This document shows positions 42,636 to 51,193 of a DNA stretch of 64,000 bases, piece after piece. The stretch covers positions 31,463 through 95,462 of the forward strand of contig CAZCTC010000026.1 of NCBI GenBank assembly GCA_964501335.1, read 5' to 3'. The translations under genes and the position numbers were made by a program. The DNA comes from CAZCTC01 sp964501335. GTDB taxonomy: Bacteria; Chloroflexota; Anaerolineae; B4-G1; SLSP01. Position 1 is the stretch's first letter; each line of letters opens with the position of its first letter. The notes beneath the pieces are model-generated. The model did not search any database, was not told where the DNA came from, and was given only the letters and a program-made list of their open reading frames with translations.

Positions 42636-43970
42636 ATGACAATTCAACCCATTAGTAGCACACCCGACCAGGGGAAAGACGCTTTGCGGCGGGTCGTGTG
42701 GATGGCCGGAAAGCTGCGGGAATCATTAGGGCCCTCGGGGACGGTTCCTCCGCGTACTCCAGAAACTCTGAATTTGTTACAGGAACGTTTTATGATGCTT
42801 TATCGGCATATGAATGTTTCTCTGTCTGAATCCAGTCGTCAACAACTCTATCAGGCTGTCCTGGATGAGGTTCTGGGATTCGGTCCGATTGAACCGTTGT
42901 TGAATGAAGATGCAGTGTCGGAAGTGATGGTCAATGGACCGGATATGGTGTATGTGGAACGGAAGGGTAAGTTGACGCTCACGGAGGTCAAATTCCTGGA
43001 CGACAACCATGTGATGGATACCATCAATAAAATCATCCGTCCGCTGGGTCGTCGGGTGGATCGCAGCTGGCCGCTGGTGGATGCCCGGCTGCCGGATGGT
43101 TCGCGTGTGAATGCGATTATTCCGCCCTGCGCTCTCAACGGCCCTACGATCACTATCCGGAAGTTCAGCAAGAAAAAGCTGGTGATTGAGGATCTGATCC
43201 GGTTCGGTTCGATGACCGAGCAGACGGCTAAATTTCTGGAGGCCTGTGTGGTTTCGCGGTTGAATATTGTAGTGGCGGGTGGTACAGGGTCCGGAAAGAC
43301 CACATTGCTGAATGTGCTGTCCAGTTTTATCCCGGCGGATGAACGGATCATCACTGTAGAGGATGCTGCGGAATTGCAGCTTTCTCAGGATCATGTGGTG
43401 CGATTGGAGACTAAGCCGGTTGAGGCGGCCGAGCCTTCCGGCAAGCCGGTGACCATTCGCGATTTGGTGATCAATACGTTGCGTATGCGTCCGGAACGGA
43501 TTGTGGTCGGGGAGTGCCGCGGCGGTGAGGCGTTGGATATGTTGCAGGCCATGAATACCGGCCATGACGGCAGTTTGACCACCGTGCATGCCAATACGCC
43601 CCGGGATACCATGTCCCGGTTGGAAACGCTGGTGCTGATGGCCGGGATGGATTTGCCGCTTTCAGTGGTGCGGCGGCAGATCGCTTCGGCCATTAATTTG
43701 ATTGTGCAGCAGGCCCGGTTGCGCGATGGTTCGCGTAAGGTTATCAACATTACGGAAGTTCAGGGGTTGGAAGGCGAGACTCCCATTCTGCAAGATATCT
43801 TTGTCTTTGAGGAGCAGGGGGAGGAGAACGGCAAGGTGGTGGGACGGTTCAAGCCGACGGGAATCCGGCCGAGCTTTACGCAGCGCTTAAACACCCATGG
43901 GTTTAATTTACCGGCGAGTATTTTTATGGATAAGGAATCCATGCAGGTGAAGCCGGGCGGGCGCCGGTAG
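42636..43970 (+). CDS. CpaF/TadA-family secretion ATPase
   Basis: A 444-residue hexameric ATPase of the type II/IV secretion superfamily, CpaF branch, that powers Flp/Tad pilus assembly. Seen: N-terminal helical domain (DEVLGFGPIEPLLNEDAVSEVMVNGP), Walker A GGTGSGKTTLLNVL (about residue 210), Asp box EDAAELQL, Walker B VGECRGGEALDMLQAMNTGHDGS in pieces, and the His box TVHAN. GGGAGG precedes the ATG. tadB/tadC and prepilin genes, normally next to it, are absent: an orphan. A terminator made from CGCAGAG repeats follows. Confidence 0.92.
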   Translation: MTIQPISSTPDQGKDALRRVVWMAGKLRESLGPSGTVPPRTPETLNLLQERFMMLYRHMNVSLSESSRQQLYQAVLDEVLGFGPIEPLLNEDAVSEVMVNGPDMVYVERKGKLTLTEVKFLDDNHVMDTINKIIRPLGRRVDRSWPLVDARLPDGSRVNAIIPPCALNGPTITIRKFSKKKLVIEDLIRFGSMTEQTAKFLEACVVSRLNIVVAGGTGSGKTTLLNVLSSFIPADERIITVEDAAELQLSQDHVVRLETKPVEAAEPSGKPVTIRDLVINTLRMRPERIVVGECRGGEALDMLQAMNTGHDGSLTTVHANTPRDTMSRLETLVLMAGMDLPLSVVRRQIASAINLIVQQARLRDGSRKVINITEVQGLEGETPILQDIFVFEEQGEENGKVVGRFKPTGIRPSFTQRLNTHGFNLPASIFMDKESMQVKPGGRR

Positions 43971-44277
43971 GAGTTGGCGATTCTATCCTGAAAACAGGTG
44001 GGATTTTTAACGCAGAGGACACAGAGAAGAATACCGGGAAATTTAACGCAGAGACGCAGAGAAAGATTTGTTCTTTCTCTGCGTTTTTTTTTGCGCTTTG
44101 TCCGGAAGATACCGGGAAATTTAACGCAGAGGCGCAGAGCCAGAGAAAAATAGTTTGTCCCTCTTTGCGATCTCCGTGTCTCTGCGTTGAAATCTCTTTT
44201 CATCTTTTTGGGGGGATAGGCCGGGGCGCGGTTGCCACTTTGGCCGGGAAAGGTACAATGGGGGCACTTCGAGATTC
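43971..44277. repeat. CGCAGAG dispersed-repeat cluster
   Basis: About 300 bases with no gene. TTAACGCAGAG begins at about 44007, 44043 and 44121; two copies are led by ATACCGGGAAA. An inverted partner (CTCCGTGTCTCTGCGTTGAAAT) lies near 44170-44195. Confidence 0.85.
44054..44092 (+). terminator. Intrinsic terminator after cpaF, built from CGCAGAG repeats
   Basis: A perfect 13-bp stem ACGCAGAGAAAGA (44054-44066) with its complement (44072-44084), loop TTTGT, and a T-tract to 44092. Confidence 0.8.
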
Positions 44278-44288
44278 TGGAGGTTTTC

Positions 44289-44750
44289 ATGATTGAAGGC
44301 GTTGTTGTTCAACCTTTGATTTCTCATGCCGATGAACGGCAGATGTTTCGGGAAGTTATTCGGGTGTCGGATCCGTTCTTTGCCGAAGGGTTTGGCCAAT
44401 TGAGCCATGCGGCGATGCATCCGGGCTGTACCAAGGCCTGGCATGTGCATTTCAATCAGGTCGATTGGTGGTATGTGCCGATCGGGGCGTTGAAGCTGGC
44501 CTTGCATGATACGCGACCCGATTCTCCGACTTATCGGGAGACGATGGAGATTTTGATGGGCGAGATCTACGCTCCGGTCTGCGTGCGGATCCCGCCGGGG
44601 GTGGCTCATGGCTGTAAGGTGATCGGTGGCGGGACAACCCATCTTTTTTATGTGACTTCGCTGGTTTACAATCCGGCCGAGGAAGGGCGGATTCCTCATA
44701 ATGATGCGGAGATCGGGTACGATTGGTTGGCGCTGCCGCCGATCAAGTAG
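44289..44750 (+). CDS. RmlC-like cupin (dTDP-sugar epimerase family)
   Basis: A 153-residue cupin of the dTDP-4-dehydrorhamnose 3,5-epimerase-like family: MHPGCTKAWHVHFNQVDWWYVPIGALKLALHD and IPPGVAHGCKVIGG in pieces. It lacks the long C-terminal part of true RmlC (about 180 residues), and the RmlC catalytic His-Asp pair is not evident, so it may be an epimerase-like or sugar-binding cupin. GGAGG lies six bases before the ATG at 44289. It is followed after nine bases by a sugar isomerase-like gene. Confidence 0.78.
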   Translation: MIEGVVVQPLISHADERQMFREVIRVSDPFFAEGFGQLSHAAMHPGCTKAWHVHFNQVDWWYVPIGALKLALHDTRPDSPTYRETMEILMGEIYAPVCVRIPPGVAHGCKVIGGGTTHLFYVTSLVYNPAEEGRIPHNDAEIGYDWLALPPIK

Positions 44751-44759
44751 GCCGTCACT

Positions 44760-46019
44760 ATGGAAACGTCGTTGCAGTTTGAGATTATACCGGTGGCGGC
44801 GATTTTGGGGGAGGCGGGACCGGTTCAGGCCTTGATCGACCGTTATATGGCGGCGTTGGCTCAGATCGGGGGAAAGCTTCCGGAGCCGGGATCGGCGGGC
44901 ATGCCGGATCTGAGCTGCTATTTCGTGGCGACGGGGGGCACCGAGCAGGAGATTTTGCGTCTGCATGTGCGGGATTTGGGGGCCCGGGTGTTGTTGGTAG
45001 CGCATTCGACCCATAATTCGTTGCCGGCGGCTTTGGAAGTGTTGGCCCGGTTCCATCAAATGGGGATCCCCGGAGAGATCGTCTTTCTGGAGGCGCCGAC
45101 GGATACGGCCGGGCTGGCGCGCCTGGTCGAGGCGCTGCATGGATTATCGGTGTGGCGGGCTTTACAACAGGCGCAGATTGGCATGGTGGGCAATCCTTCG
45201 GATTGGCTGGTGGCCAGCAGTCCAACGGGGGAGATGATTCGGGAGCGTTGGGGGCCCTGGGTGATTCCTGTTGCCTGGCGGGAGTTGACGGAGCTGTTGC
45301 CGGCCGGTGAAACGGCGGCTTCGAAGTCTTCTGTCTGGGAGTTGCAGGCGACGGGGTGTGATCCGGAGGCCAAAACGGGTTTGCCGGAGGCCTTGAAAGT
45401 CGTCGCTGCTTTGCAACAGCTGGTTGCGTATCACAAGCTGGATGCGGTGACGATGCGCTGTTTCGATCTGGTGCTGCAATTGCGCACGACGGGCTGTCTG
45501 GCGCTGGCTCAGTTGAACGCGGAGGGCGTAGTGGCCGGCTGTGAGGGTGATCTGGTGAGTACGTTGGGGATGTTGTGGTCGTATCTTTTGACCGGCGAGC
45601 TGCCCTGGATGGCCAATCCGGCGACGGTGGATGTGGCGGGGAATCGATTGGGGGTGGCGCATTGCACCGTGACGCCGGGGCTGATCTCTTCTTACCGGCT
45701 GCGCACTCATTTTGAATCGGGATTGGGGGTGGCCCTGGCCGGGGAGTGGATTGCCGGGCCGGTGACTTTGTTCCGCCTGGGGGGGAAGCGGTTGGAACGG
45801 CTGTGGGCGGTTGAAGGAGATGCGACGGCCGGGCCCGGGTCTGAAGAATTATGTCGGACTCAGGTGCAGATTTCGTTGACCCGGGGGCGGGTTGACGAGC
45901 TGTTGCGGACGCCGTTGGGCAATCATCTGGTGGTGGTGCCCGGGCGGCATGCGGAGCGGTTGGAAAACTGGCACCGGCAGTATGGGCCGGGCGCGGAATT
46001 GCGGGAGGTCGTGGGATGA
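44760..46019 (+). CDS. L-fucose/L-arabinose isomerase-family protein
   Basis: A 419-residue protein related to the L-fucose/L-arabinose isomerase family of aldose-ketose isomerases. Marks: VATGGTEQEILRL (N-terminal domain), CEGDLVSTLGMLWSYLLTGELPWMANPATVD and AHCTVTPGL, HFESGLGVALAGEWIAGPVTLFRLGG in pieces; the Glu-Asp metal residues fall in EGDL and the His in AHCT. It is shorter than FucI (about 590). The sugar cannot be told. The stop overlaps the next gene by 4 bases (ATGA), giving a three-gene operon with the cupin and a Wzz-like protein, so the product may serve a surface glycan (inference). Confidence 0.75.
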   Translation: METSLQFEIIPVAAILGEAGPVQALIDRYMAALAQIGGKLPEPGSAGMPDLSCYFVATGGTEQEILRLHVRDLGARVLLVAHSTHNSLPAALEVLARFHQMGIPGEIVFLEAPTDTAGLARLVEALHGLSVWRALQQAQIGMVGNPSDWLVASSPTGEMIRERWGPWVIPVAWRELTELLPAGETAASKSSVWELQATGCDPEAKTGLPEALKVVAALQQLVAYHKLDAVTMRCFDLVLQLRTTGCLALAQLNAEGVVAGCEGDLVSTLGMLWSYLLTGELPWMANPATVDVAGNRLGVAHCTVTPGLISSYRLRTHFESGLGVALAGEWIAGPVTLFRLGGKRLERLWAVEGDATAGPGSEELCRTQVQISLTRGRVDELLRTPLGNHLVVVPGRHAERLENWHRQYGPGAELREVVG

Positions 46020-47269
46020 TACGACGGGTGTTGCTGGCGGTACGTCGCTGGTGGTGGTTGGGAATTTTGCCGGTGGTTCTGGCGGTTGTTTATCTGGGGG
46101 TGACCTATCGTGCTCCGGCACTTTCCTATCAGGTCGTGATGCGATTTGCGGCGGGGACGCCGCCGACAACCACGCTCTCACTGGATTACGATCGCTATTA
46201 TCCCTGGTTGACTTCGGAATATCTGGCCAATGGATTGGCGGATGCGGCACGGACCGGAGTTTTTGCGGAGGCGGTTTCGGCCCGGCTGGCGGCGCAAGGG
46301 GTGACGATGGATCCCGGGGCCGTTCAGGGGGCGATCGTCAGCGATAATGCCCAGTCTTTGTTTGTGATATACCTCAACGGCGGCGATCCTCAGGCTTTGA
46401 CGGCGCTGGCGGAGGCCGTCACTGGGGAACTGATCGATAACGGTCCGGTTTATTTTCCGCAGATTCCGGAGAACGGTCCGGCGGCACGCCGGTTGGACGA
46501 TCCGTTGCCGGTGGCGGTCACGCCGGGGTTGCGGGATCAATTGTTGCAGCCGCTGCTGGTGTTGCTGGTTGCGGCGGTCTGCGGCGCGGCTTTGATGGCC
46601 GGGGCGGAGTGGCTGCGGCCGACTCCGATCGGGCGCGCGGTTTCCGGTCCAGCCGGCGGGGCGGGGGAGCGTTTTGAGTTAGCGAGTGTGGGACGGAGTT
46701 TGTGGCGCTGGTGGTGGCTGGCGGCGCTGCCGGTGGCGGCGGCCGGGCTTTATCTGGCGGTGAGCTATCGAGCGCCGGTGCCGGTTTATCAGCTGTCAGT
46801 GCGGTTTGCGGCCGGGAGTGCGCCGGTGGGTTTATCGGCCGATTATGACCGCTACTATCCCTGGTTGACGTCGGAATACATTGCTAACGGGCTGGCGGAT
46901 GTGGCTCAGACGGGCATTTTTGCGAAAGCGGTTGCGGCGCGGATGCCGGGGGCTCCGGCTGTGCTTCCGGGGACGATCCGCGGCGAGCCTATGCAGTCGA
47001 TTCTGACGATTCACATTGCGGGGGCGGAGCCGCAGGCCGTGGAGCAGATGTTGGAGGCGGTGACGCTGGAGTTGACCGAGAATGCGGCCGCTTATTTCCC
47101 TCAGATTCCGGGCGGGCAGCCGGTGGTGCGTCGATTGGACAATCCGGTGCCGGGTGCGGTAGGGCCGGGGATGCGGGATTTTGTGGCGGGGGCGGCGCTG
47201 CGGCTGTTGTTGGCGGCGGTGGTGGGGGCGGCGCTGGCCCTGCTGGCAGATTTTCTGAAGCGAGCTTAA
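46016..47269 (+). CDS. Wzz-like polysaccharide co-polymerase with internal duplication
   Basis: A 417-residue protein of two homologous halves. Each half has an N-terminal TM after a WWWL patch (about 12-30; about 225-245), an outside domain with YDRYYPWLTSEY(L/I)ANGLAD, and a second TM near its end (about 165-190; about 388-412). One half equals a normal Wzz/YveK-type chain-length regulator (short form lacking the long coiled coil). The halves align over their full length at about 50-55 percent by eye, so this is an in-frame tandem duplication. It is the last gene of the sugar operon; a strong terminator follows. Confidence 0.8.
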   Translation: MIRRVLLAVRRWWWLGILPVVLAVVYLGVTYRAPALSYQVVMRFAAGTPPTTTLSLDYDRYYPWLTSEYLANGLADAARTGVFAEAVSARLAAQGVTMDPGAVQGAIVSDNAQSLFVIYLNGGDPQALTALAEAVTGELIDNGPVYFPQIPENGPAARRLDDPLPVAVTPGLRDQLLQPLLVLLVAAVCGAALMAGAEWLRPTPIGRAVSGPAGGAGERFELASVGRSLWRWWWLAALPVAAAGLYLAVSYRAPVPVYQLSVRFAAGSAPVGLSADYDRYYPWLTSEYIANGLADVAQTGIFAKAVAARMPGAPAVLPGTIRGEPMQSILTIHIAGAEPQAVEQMLEAVTLELTENAAAYFPQIPGGQPVVRRLDNPVPGAVGPGMRDFVAGAALRLLLAAVVGAALALLADFLKRA

Positions 47270-47280
47270 CATTTCCTATT

Positions 47281-47323
47281 AAATCAAATCGTGCGCCGGC
47301 TTTGCCGGCGCACGATTTGATTT
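47281..47323. terminator. Perfect 20-bp bidirectional terminator
   Basis: Arms 47281-47300 and 47304-47323, loop TTT; core GTGCGCCGGC. It lies between the convergent stops of the Wzz-like gene and the response regulator, and T/A-rich arms serve both directions. Confidence 0.85.
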
Positions 47324-47755
47324 TTAGCGTTCGAAGCGGCTGAGGGCGGTATTGTCGAGCACCAGCAGTTTGCCGCTGCGGCGGAGTTGTTCGGGCTGAA
47401 CCTGGGTGAAGAACTGTTTGAGCTGATCCAGGTCAAAGGGTTTGATCAGGAAAACGTTGCACCCGGCAGCTTCGGCCCGTTTTAAGGTTTGATCGTCGTC
47501 ATCGATGGTGGCGGCGATGAGGATCACTTCGGAGTCTGTCTGGCGAATTCTGCGGGCGACTTCCAATCCATTCATATCGGGCAGGTTTACGTCCAACAGG
47601 ATCAGGCCGTAGACGCCCGGTTGAGCTTTGGCCAGGGCCTCCGTTCCCGATCCGACTCCCTCGCAGGTGAAGCCCTGCATTTTGAGGGCGACTTCCAGCA
47701 ACAGGCGATTGCCGTCGTTATCGTCTAAAACTAAAACATGGCGGTTTGAGGTCAT
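47324..47755 (-). CDS. Stand-alone response regulator receiver
   Basis: A 143-residue CheY-like protein: LVLDDNDGNR (acidic pocket), phospho-acceptor Asp in LLDVNLPDMNG, and FLIKPF (conserved Lys). A tail of about 25 residues has no DNA-binding domain. It is third in an operon with a histidine kinase and another receiver. Two single-domain receivers with one kinase point to a branched relay. Confidence 0.9.
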   Translation of the reverse strand: MTSNRHVLVLDDNDGNRLLLEVALKMQGFTCEGVGSGTEALAKAQPGVYGLILLDVNLPDMNGLEVARRIRQTDSEVILIAATIDDDDQTLKRAEAAGCNVFLIKPFDLDQLKQFFTQVQPEQLRRSGKLLVLDNTALSRFER

Positions 47756-47769
47756 TCCCTTCTCCTGGG

Positions 47770-48180
47770 TTAACGGGGTTCCCAGACATGTTCGCCTTCA
47801 AGGAAGCGGGCGATCTGAGAGGAAAACCGGTCAAAGTTAAATGGTTTGCCTAAGAAGCCGTCAAAGCCGGCGGTCTGAGCCGCGCGAACATCATCGGGCA
47901 TCACATTGGCGGTGGCGGCTACGATCATGGCGTCTTTCAGCGGTTCCAGGTCCCGCAGGGTTTTCAGGATCATAAAGCCGTCTTCATCCGGCAGACGGAG
48001 ATCCAACAGGATCAGATCGATGCGAGGGATTTCCGGAATGCGCTGGCGGGCTTCGGCTCCGGACCGACAGATGATGATTTGTTCCACGCCGGTGATTTGC
48101 AGTAATTTGGTCGCCAGAATGGCATTGAGCGGTTCATCTTCGATAACCATGACCACAGCTTCATTCAGCGGCACTGACAT
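47770..48180 (-). CDS. Stand-alone response regulator receiver
   Basis: A receiver of about 136 residues: VMVIEDEPLN, LILLDLRLPDEDGF (phospho-Asp) and GFLGKPFN (Lys). The ATG at 48180 is chosen because GAGGAGG lies six bases upstream and it starts in the family sequence; a longer frame overlaps the kinase. It overlaps the end of the kinase gene by 20 bases. Confidence 0.9.
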   Translation of the reverse strand: MSVPLNEAVVMVIEDEPLNAILATKLLQITGVEQIIICRSGAEARQRIPEIPRIDLILLDLRLPDEDGFMILKTLRDLEPLKDAMIVAATANVMPDDVRAAQTAGFDGFLGKPFNFDRFSSQIARFLEGEHVWEPR

Positions 48181-49609
48181 TTTCGACCTCCTCGGAAGTC
48201 GTAGATTCCGGTTGATAGACGGGTAAGGTGAAATAGAAGGTAGAACCGACTCCCAACGTGCTTTCCAGCCACAGTTTTCCTCCATGCATCTGGACCAATT
48301 TGTTGCTGATGGGAATGCCGAGTCCGGTGCCGCCGACTTTACGAGTAAAGCCGTCGTCGACCTGCCGGAATTCCTGGAAGACCTTGTCGAAGTTTTCAGG
48401 GGCGATACCGATGCCGGTGTCTGTGACTGCTACCGTAATGACCTCTTCCTCTGCCCAGGCTTTGAGCGTAATGCTGCCCTCTTCGGTGAATTTAGCGGCA
48501 TTGCTGAGCAGATTGAGCAGGATCTGGCGGACCCGTTTGACATCGGCGTAGGCGATGGGGAGATTTTCAGCGATTTCGGATTTCAGGGTCAGGTTTTTGT
48601 CACGGGTCAGGCCGACGGCGGTGGACATGATGCCTTTGAAGACGGGTTGCAGCTCCAGCGGTTCGGGGCGGATATCCAGTTTGCCGGCTTCAATTTTGGC
48701 CAGATCGAGGATATCGTTGATGAGTCCCAGCAGATGTTCGCCGGCGAAGCGGACGTAACCGAGGTAGGTTTTTTGTTCTTCGGTGACGGGGCCGGAGTAG
48801 CCTTCGGCGACAATCCGGGAGAAATTGATGATCGAATTGAGCGGGGTGCGGAGTTCATGGCTCATATTGGCGACGAAGCGGGTTTTCAATTCGTTGGCTT
48901 CTTCGGCGATTTGCCGGGCCTGTTGGAGGGATTGGTTCATCTGTTGCAGCTCTTCATTGAGTTGTTCCCGGGCGTTGACGGCTTTCCGCAGCGCTTCGCG
49001 GCTTTGCAGGAGTTCTTCGGCGCGTTGGGCGGAGCGGCGGTAGCCTTCCAGCGACCAGACCGTGGCGGAGTAGAGGCTGCCTTCGGCGAGTAAGGCGATG
49101 CCGGTGGCGATTGCGGCTTCGAGAATGGCGGCGAAGTTGTAGAGGCCGCTGCCTTGAACGAAGGTCATGATCACCAGGGCGATCGCGCCGATGATGGTGT
49201 AAAGGTAGGCTTCGCGGGGTGGGAAGAGCATTCCGGCGATAAAGGCGGTGATTACGAGCAGGAAGGGGACCATTTGGCGGACCATAGGATGGGGATGAGG
49301 GAGAGCGATCATCATGCCGACGACCATTCCCAGGATATAAACGCGGGCTCCTGCCACATAGCGTTTCTTTTCAGTCAAAAGGTAATGAGAAATGAAGCAA
49401 CAGGTGGCAAGGATGAGCAAGGGGATCAGGCCGAACGGCAACATTTCAGGGGACATGATGATGGTGCTTAAGACCGGGATCAGTAAAAATCCTACGCCGA
49501 TCAGGGTACCAAAGATCAGGGTGCGCAGATTTTCATGCTGACTATCAGCAATAAGCTGCGTTAAGGGAGTCTCTGAGGTTGTATTTGATGACGTGGGTGA
49601 TTTTTTCAT
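48161..49609 (-). CDS. Membrane hybrid-type sensor histidine kinase
   Basis: A 482-residue kinase with about six membrane segments in residues 30-205 (a 6-TM sensor without a large outside domain), a short coiled coil, HisKA with FVANMSHELRTPLNSI, N-box ILLNLLSNAAKFT, G1 TDTGIGIAPENFDKVFQEF and G2 GGTGLGIPISNKLV. It has no receiver of its own; the two following genes supply receivers, and the first overlaps its 3' end. The sensing region resembles 7TM-type or MASE-like sensors, with no identified ligand. Confidence 0.93.
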   Translation of the reverse strand: MKKSPTSSNTTSETPLTQLIADSQHENLRTLIFGTLIGVGFLLIPVLSTIIMSPEMLPFGLIPLLILATCCFISHYLLTEKKRYVAGARVYILGMVVGMMIALPHPHPMVRQMVPFLLVITAFIAGMLFPPREAYLYTIIGAIALVIMTFVQGSGLYNFAAILEAAIATGIALLAEGSLYSATVWSLEGYRRSAQRAEELLQSREALRKAVNAREQLNEELQQMNQSLQQARQIAEEANELKTRFVANMSHELRTPLNSIINFSRIVAEGYSGPVTEEQKTYLGYVRFAGEHLLGLINDILDLAKIEAGKLDIRPEPLELQPVFKGIMSTAVGLTRDKNLTLKSEIAENLPIAYADVKRVRQILLNLLSNAAKFTEEGSITLKAWAEEEVITVAVTDTGIGIAPENFDKVFQEFRQVDDGFTRKVGGTGLGIPISNKLVQMHGGKLWLESTLGVGSTFYFTLPVYQPESTTSEEVENVSAAE

Positions 49610-49648
49610 TGTCAGCCCTGTAATTCCAGATTCTAACGAATTACTACC

Positions 49649-49676
49649 ATTTTACTCTTGAATTGAAGTCTTGCAA
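49649..49676 (-). promoter_or_regulatory. Possible promoter of the kinase/receiver operon
   Basis: Minus strand TTGCAA (49671-49676), 16-base spacer, TAAAAT (49649-49654). The -35 matches four of six, the -10 five of six. The start site would be about 33 bases upstream of the ATG. Confidence 0.4.
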
Positions 49677-49793
49677 AGTGAATATTGTAATGGGGAAATT
49701 GACTACTTGTTGAAGCCGGCTACAATGAGGAAGCTTAATCCACCAATTCCTCGTCTGTTTTTTCCAAAATTTCAATTCCAGGACAGGTGTTTT

Positions 49794-50264
49794 ATGGTAG
49801 AACGATCGTCAGTGATCCAGGAAAAATGGGAAGCCGGTTATTGTCGGGTGGAAGAGGGTTTCTTTTTCGGGGATGATCGGGTGGTGTTAATCAAGCCGGC
49901 ACAATTGAGTGACGGCACTTATACGATTGCTCCTCAACCGGCGATGCCTCTGGCTGTATTATTGCAGGAGAATCCAGAGGGATGGATCCATATTGAGACG
50001 GTTTGTCAGGGCGGCGATGCGACTTATGTGGCCCTGGCGGGATATGGCAGTTACGAAGGTGAAGGTTTCGTGGCTTTGAAACGGAAAGCGGATGGGCAGT
50101 TGATGTGGTTGGGCCATTTTGGGGATTCGGAAGCTTTTTCTCACGTTGCGATTGTGGATCGGCAGGTTTTGGCGATTTCGGGGGAATATCCCAGTGAATA
50201 CCGTTGGATGATTCCAGTCGATCGACCCGAGGTATTGCGTTATTCAATTCGGCGACCGCGGTAG
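49794..50264 (+). CDS. Small soluble protein of unknown function
   Basis: A 156-residue protein, no recognised family. The ATG at 49794 is preferred over a TTG much further upstream, since AGGACAGGTG lies just before it. Content is strand-rich (VVLIKPAQLSDGTYTIAPQP, GEGFVALKRKADGQLMWLGHFGDSEAF in pieces), compatible with a beta-propeller fragment or SMI1-like fold, but this is a guess. It begins a run of plus-strand genes leading to the tail-collar triplet. Confidence 0.65.
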   Translation: MVERSSVIQEKWEAGYCRVEEGFFFGDDRVVLIKPAQLSDGTYTIAPQPAMPLAVLLQENPEGWIHIETVCQGGDATYVALAGYGSYEGEGFVALKRKADGQLMWLGHFGDSEAFSHVAIVDRQVLAISGEYPSEYRWMIPVDRPEVLRYSIRRPR

Positions 50265-50295
50265 TAACTCGAGTTATTCAGGGGGAAAGTATCCT

Positions 50296-50622
50296 ATGAA
50301 TCGGCGTAAGTTTTTGGAAGGAGCGGCTCAGTTGACGCTGGGGGTTTTGGCGGCGACAGCTTTTCCGGTGCCTGTAGCCGCAGAGGAAAAGCCATTGGTG
50401 CTGGCCGGTGAACATCGGCAATTGTTGTATCGCGGTACTCAGGATGGCCGGATTATGCGTTATACGGCTGAGAACGGGTGCTGGGAGACCTGCGCGACTT
50501 TTAATCCGAATTGTAAGGTGCTGCGGGTTTTTCGGCGAGGGGAGTGGCTGTATGCCCGGTTGAGTTTTAAAGGGCATGAATTTATGCTCAAGTCGAGAGA
50601 CGGCCAGTTGTGGTACAGCTGA
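50296..50622 (+). CDS. Small Tat-signal exported protein
   Basis: A 108-residue protein with a twin-arginine signal (MNRRKFLEGAAQLTLGVLAATAFP; RRKFL fits the Tat motif) and cleavage near VAAEE. The mature part is about 78 residues of beta-rich sequence with two Cys (NGCWETC) and no known domain. It follows the previous gene by 31 bases and may be cotranscribed with it. Confidence 0.7.
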   Translation: MNRRKFLEGAAQLTLGVLAATAFPVPVAAEEKPLVLAGEHRQLLYRGTQDGRIMRYTAENGCWETCATFNPNCKVLRVFRRGEWLYARLSFKGHEFMLKSRDGQLWYS

Positions 50623-51193
50623 TCCAAGGGTGAAAAAGAGATTTCACCACAGAGGCACAGAGAAGAAGAGAAGAAGGGTAAGAAGGTATGTCGCCTCCGT
50701 GGATCTGGAAAAGGCTATGTTTGGGTGCGCATAGCCCCCTCCCATACCCTCCCCCATGCAGTTGTACGGATGAAGCGCGCTTTTGGGTAGATTCTTTGTA
50801 AAGATATGCCACCGACGTAGAGGTGAGGGGGAGGGCTTAGAGAGTGTCGCCGGGATGGATTTGGAAAAGGCCACTTTAAACAAAAAACTCTCTTCCCCCC
50901 ATTCCGCGCGGTATATCTTACGGGGAAAGGGCTTTGTGCGGGACGTTACAAGGCCGGGGGCGGCATCCCGAAGGATGAAAATGGTTTTCAGGTGAGAGGG
51001 CGCCCACGCAGGGGCGCCCCTACATGAGATCGTTTGTGTAGGGGCGAGGTTCCCTCTCCCCATGCAGGTTCCGAAGGCAGCCACCGGGCGGGGTTTGCGT
51101 AGGGGCGACTTTGATGGTCGCCCGTGGGAGGATTTTTTACACGGCGTAGCCTATGTTCAAGCCAGCAACCTGGAGCAGTCAGGAGGGAAATTT
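50623..51193. repeat. Intergenic repeats before the tail-collar genes
   Basis: About 570 bases with no gene. A CACAGAGGCACAGAG run (about 50644), a module of about 105 bases (about 50740-50845: TGCAGTTGTACGG, AGATTCTTTGTAAAGAT, GAGGTGAGGGGGAGGG) that recurs near 63640-63720, a conserved box (about 50880-50955), and GGGGCGCCCCTACA palindromes near 50998-51030. Confidence 0.75.
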
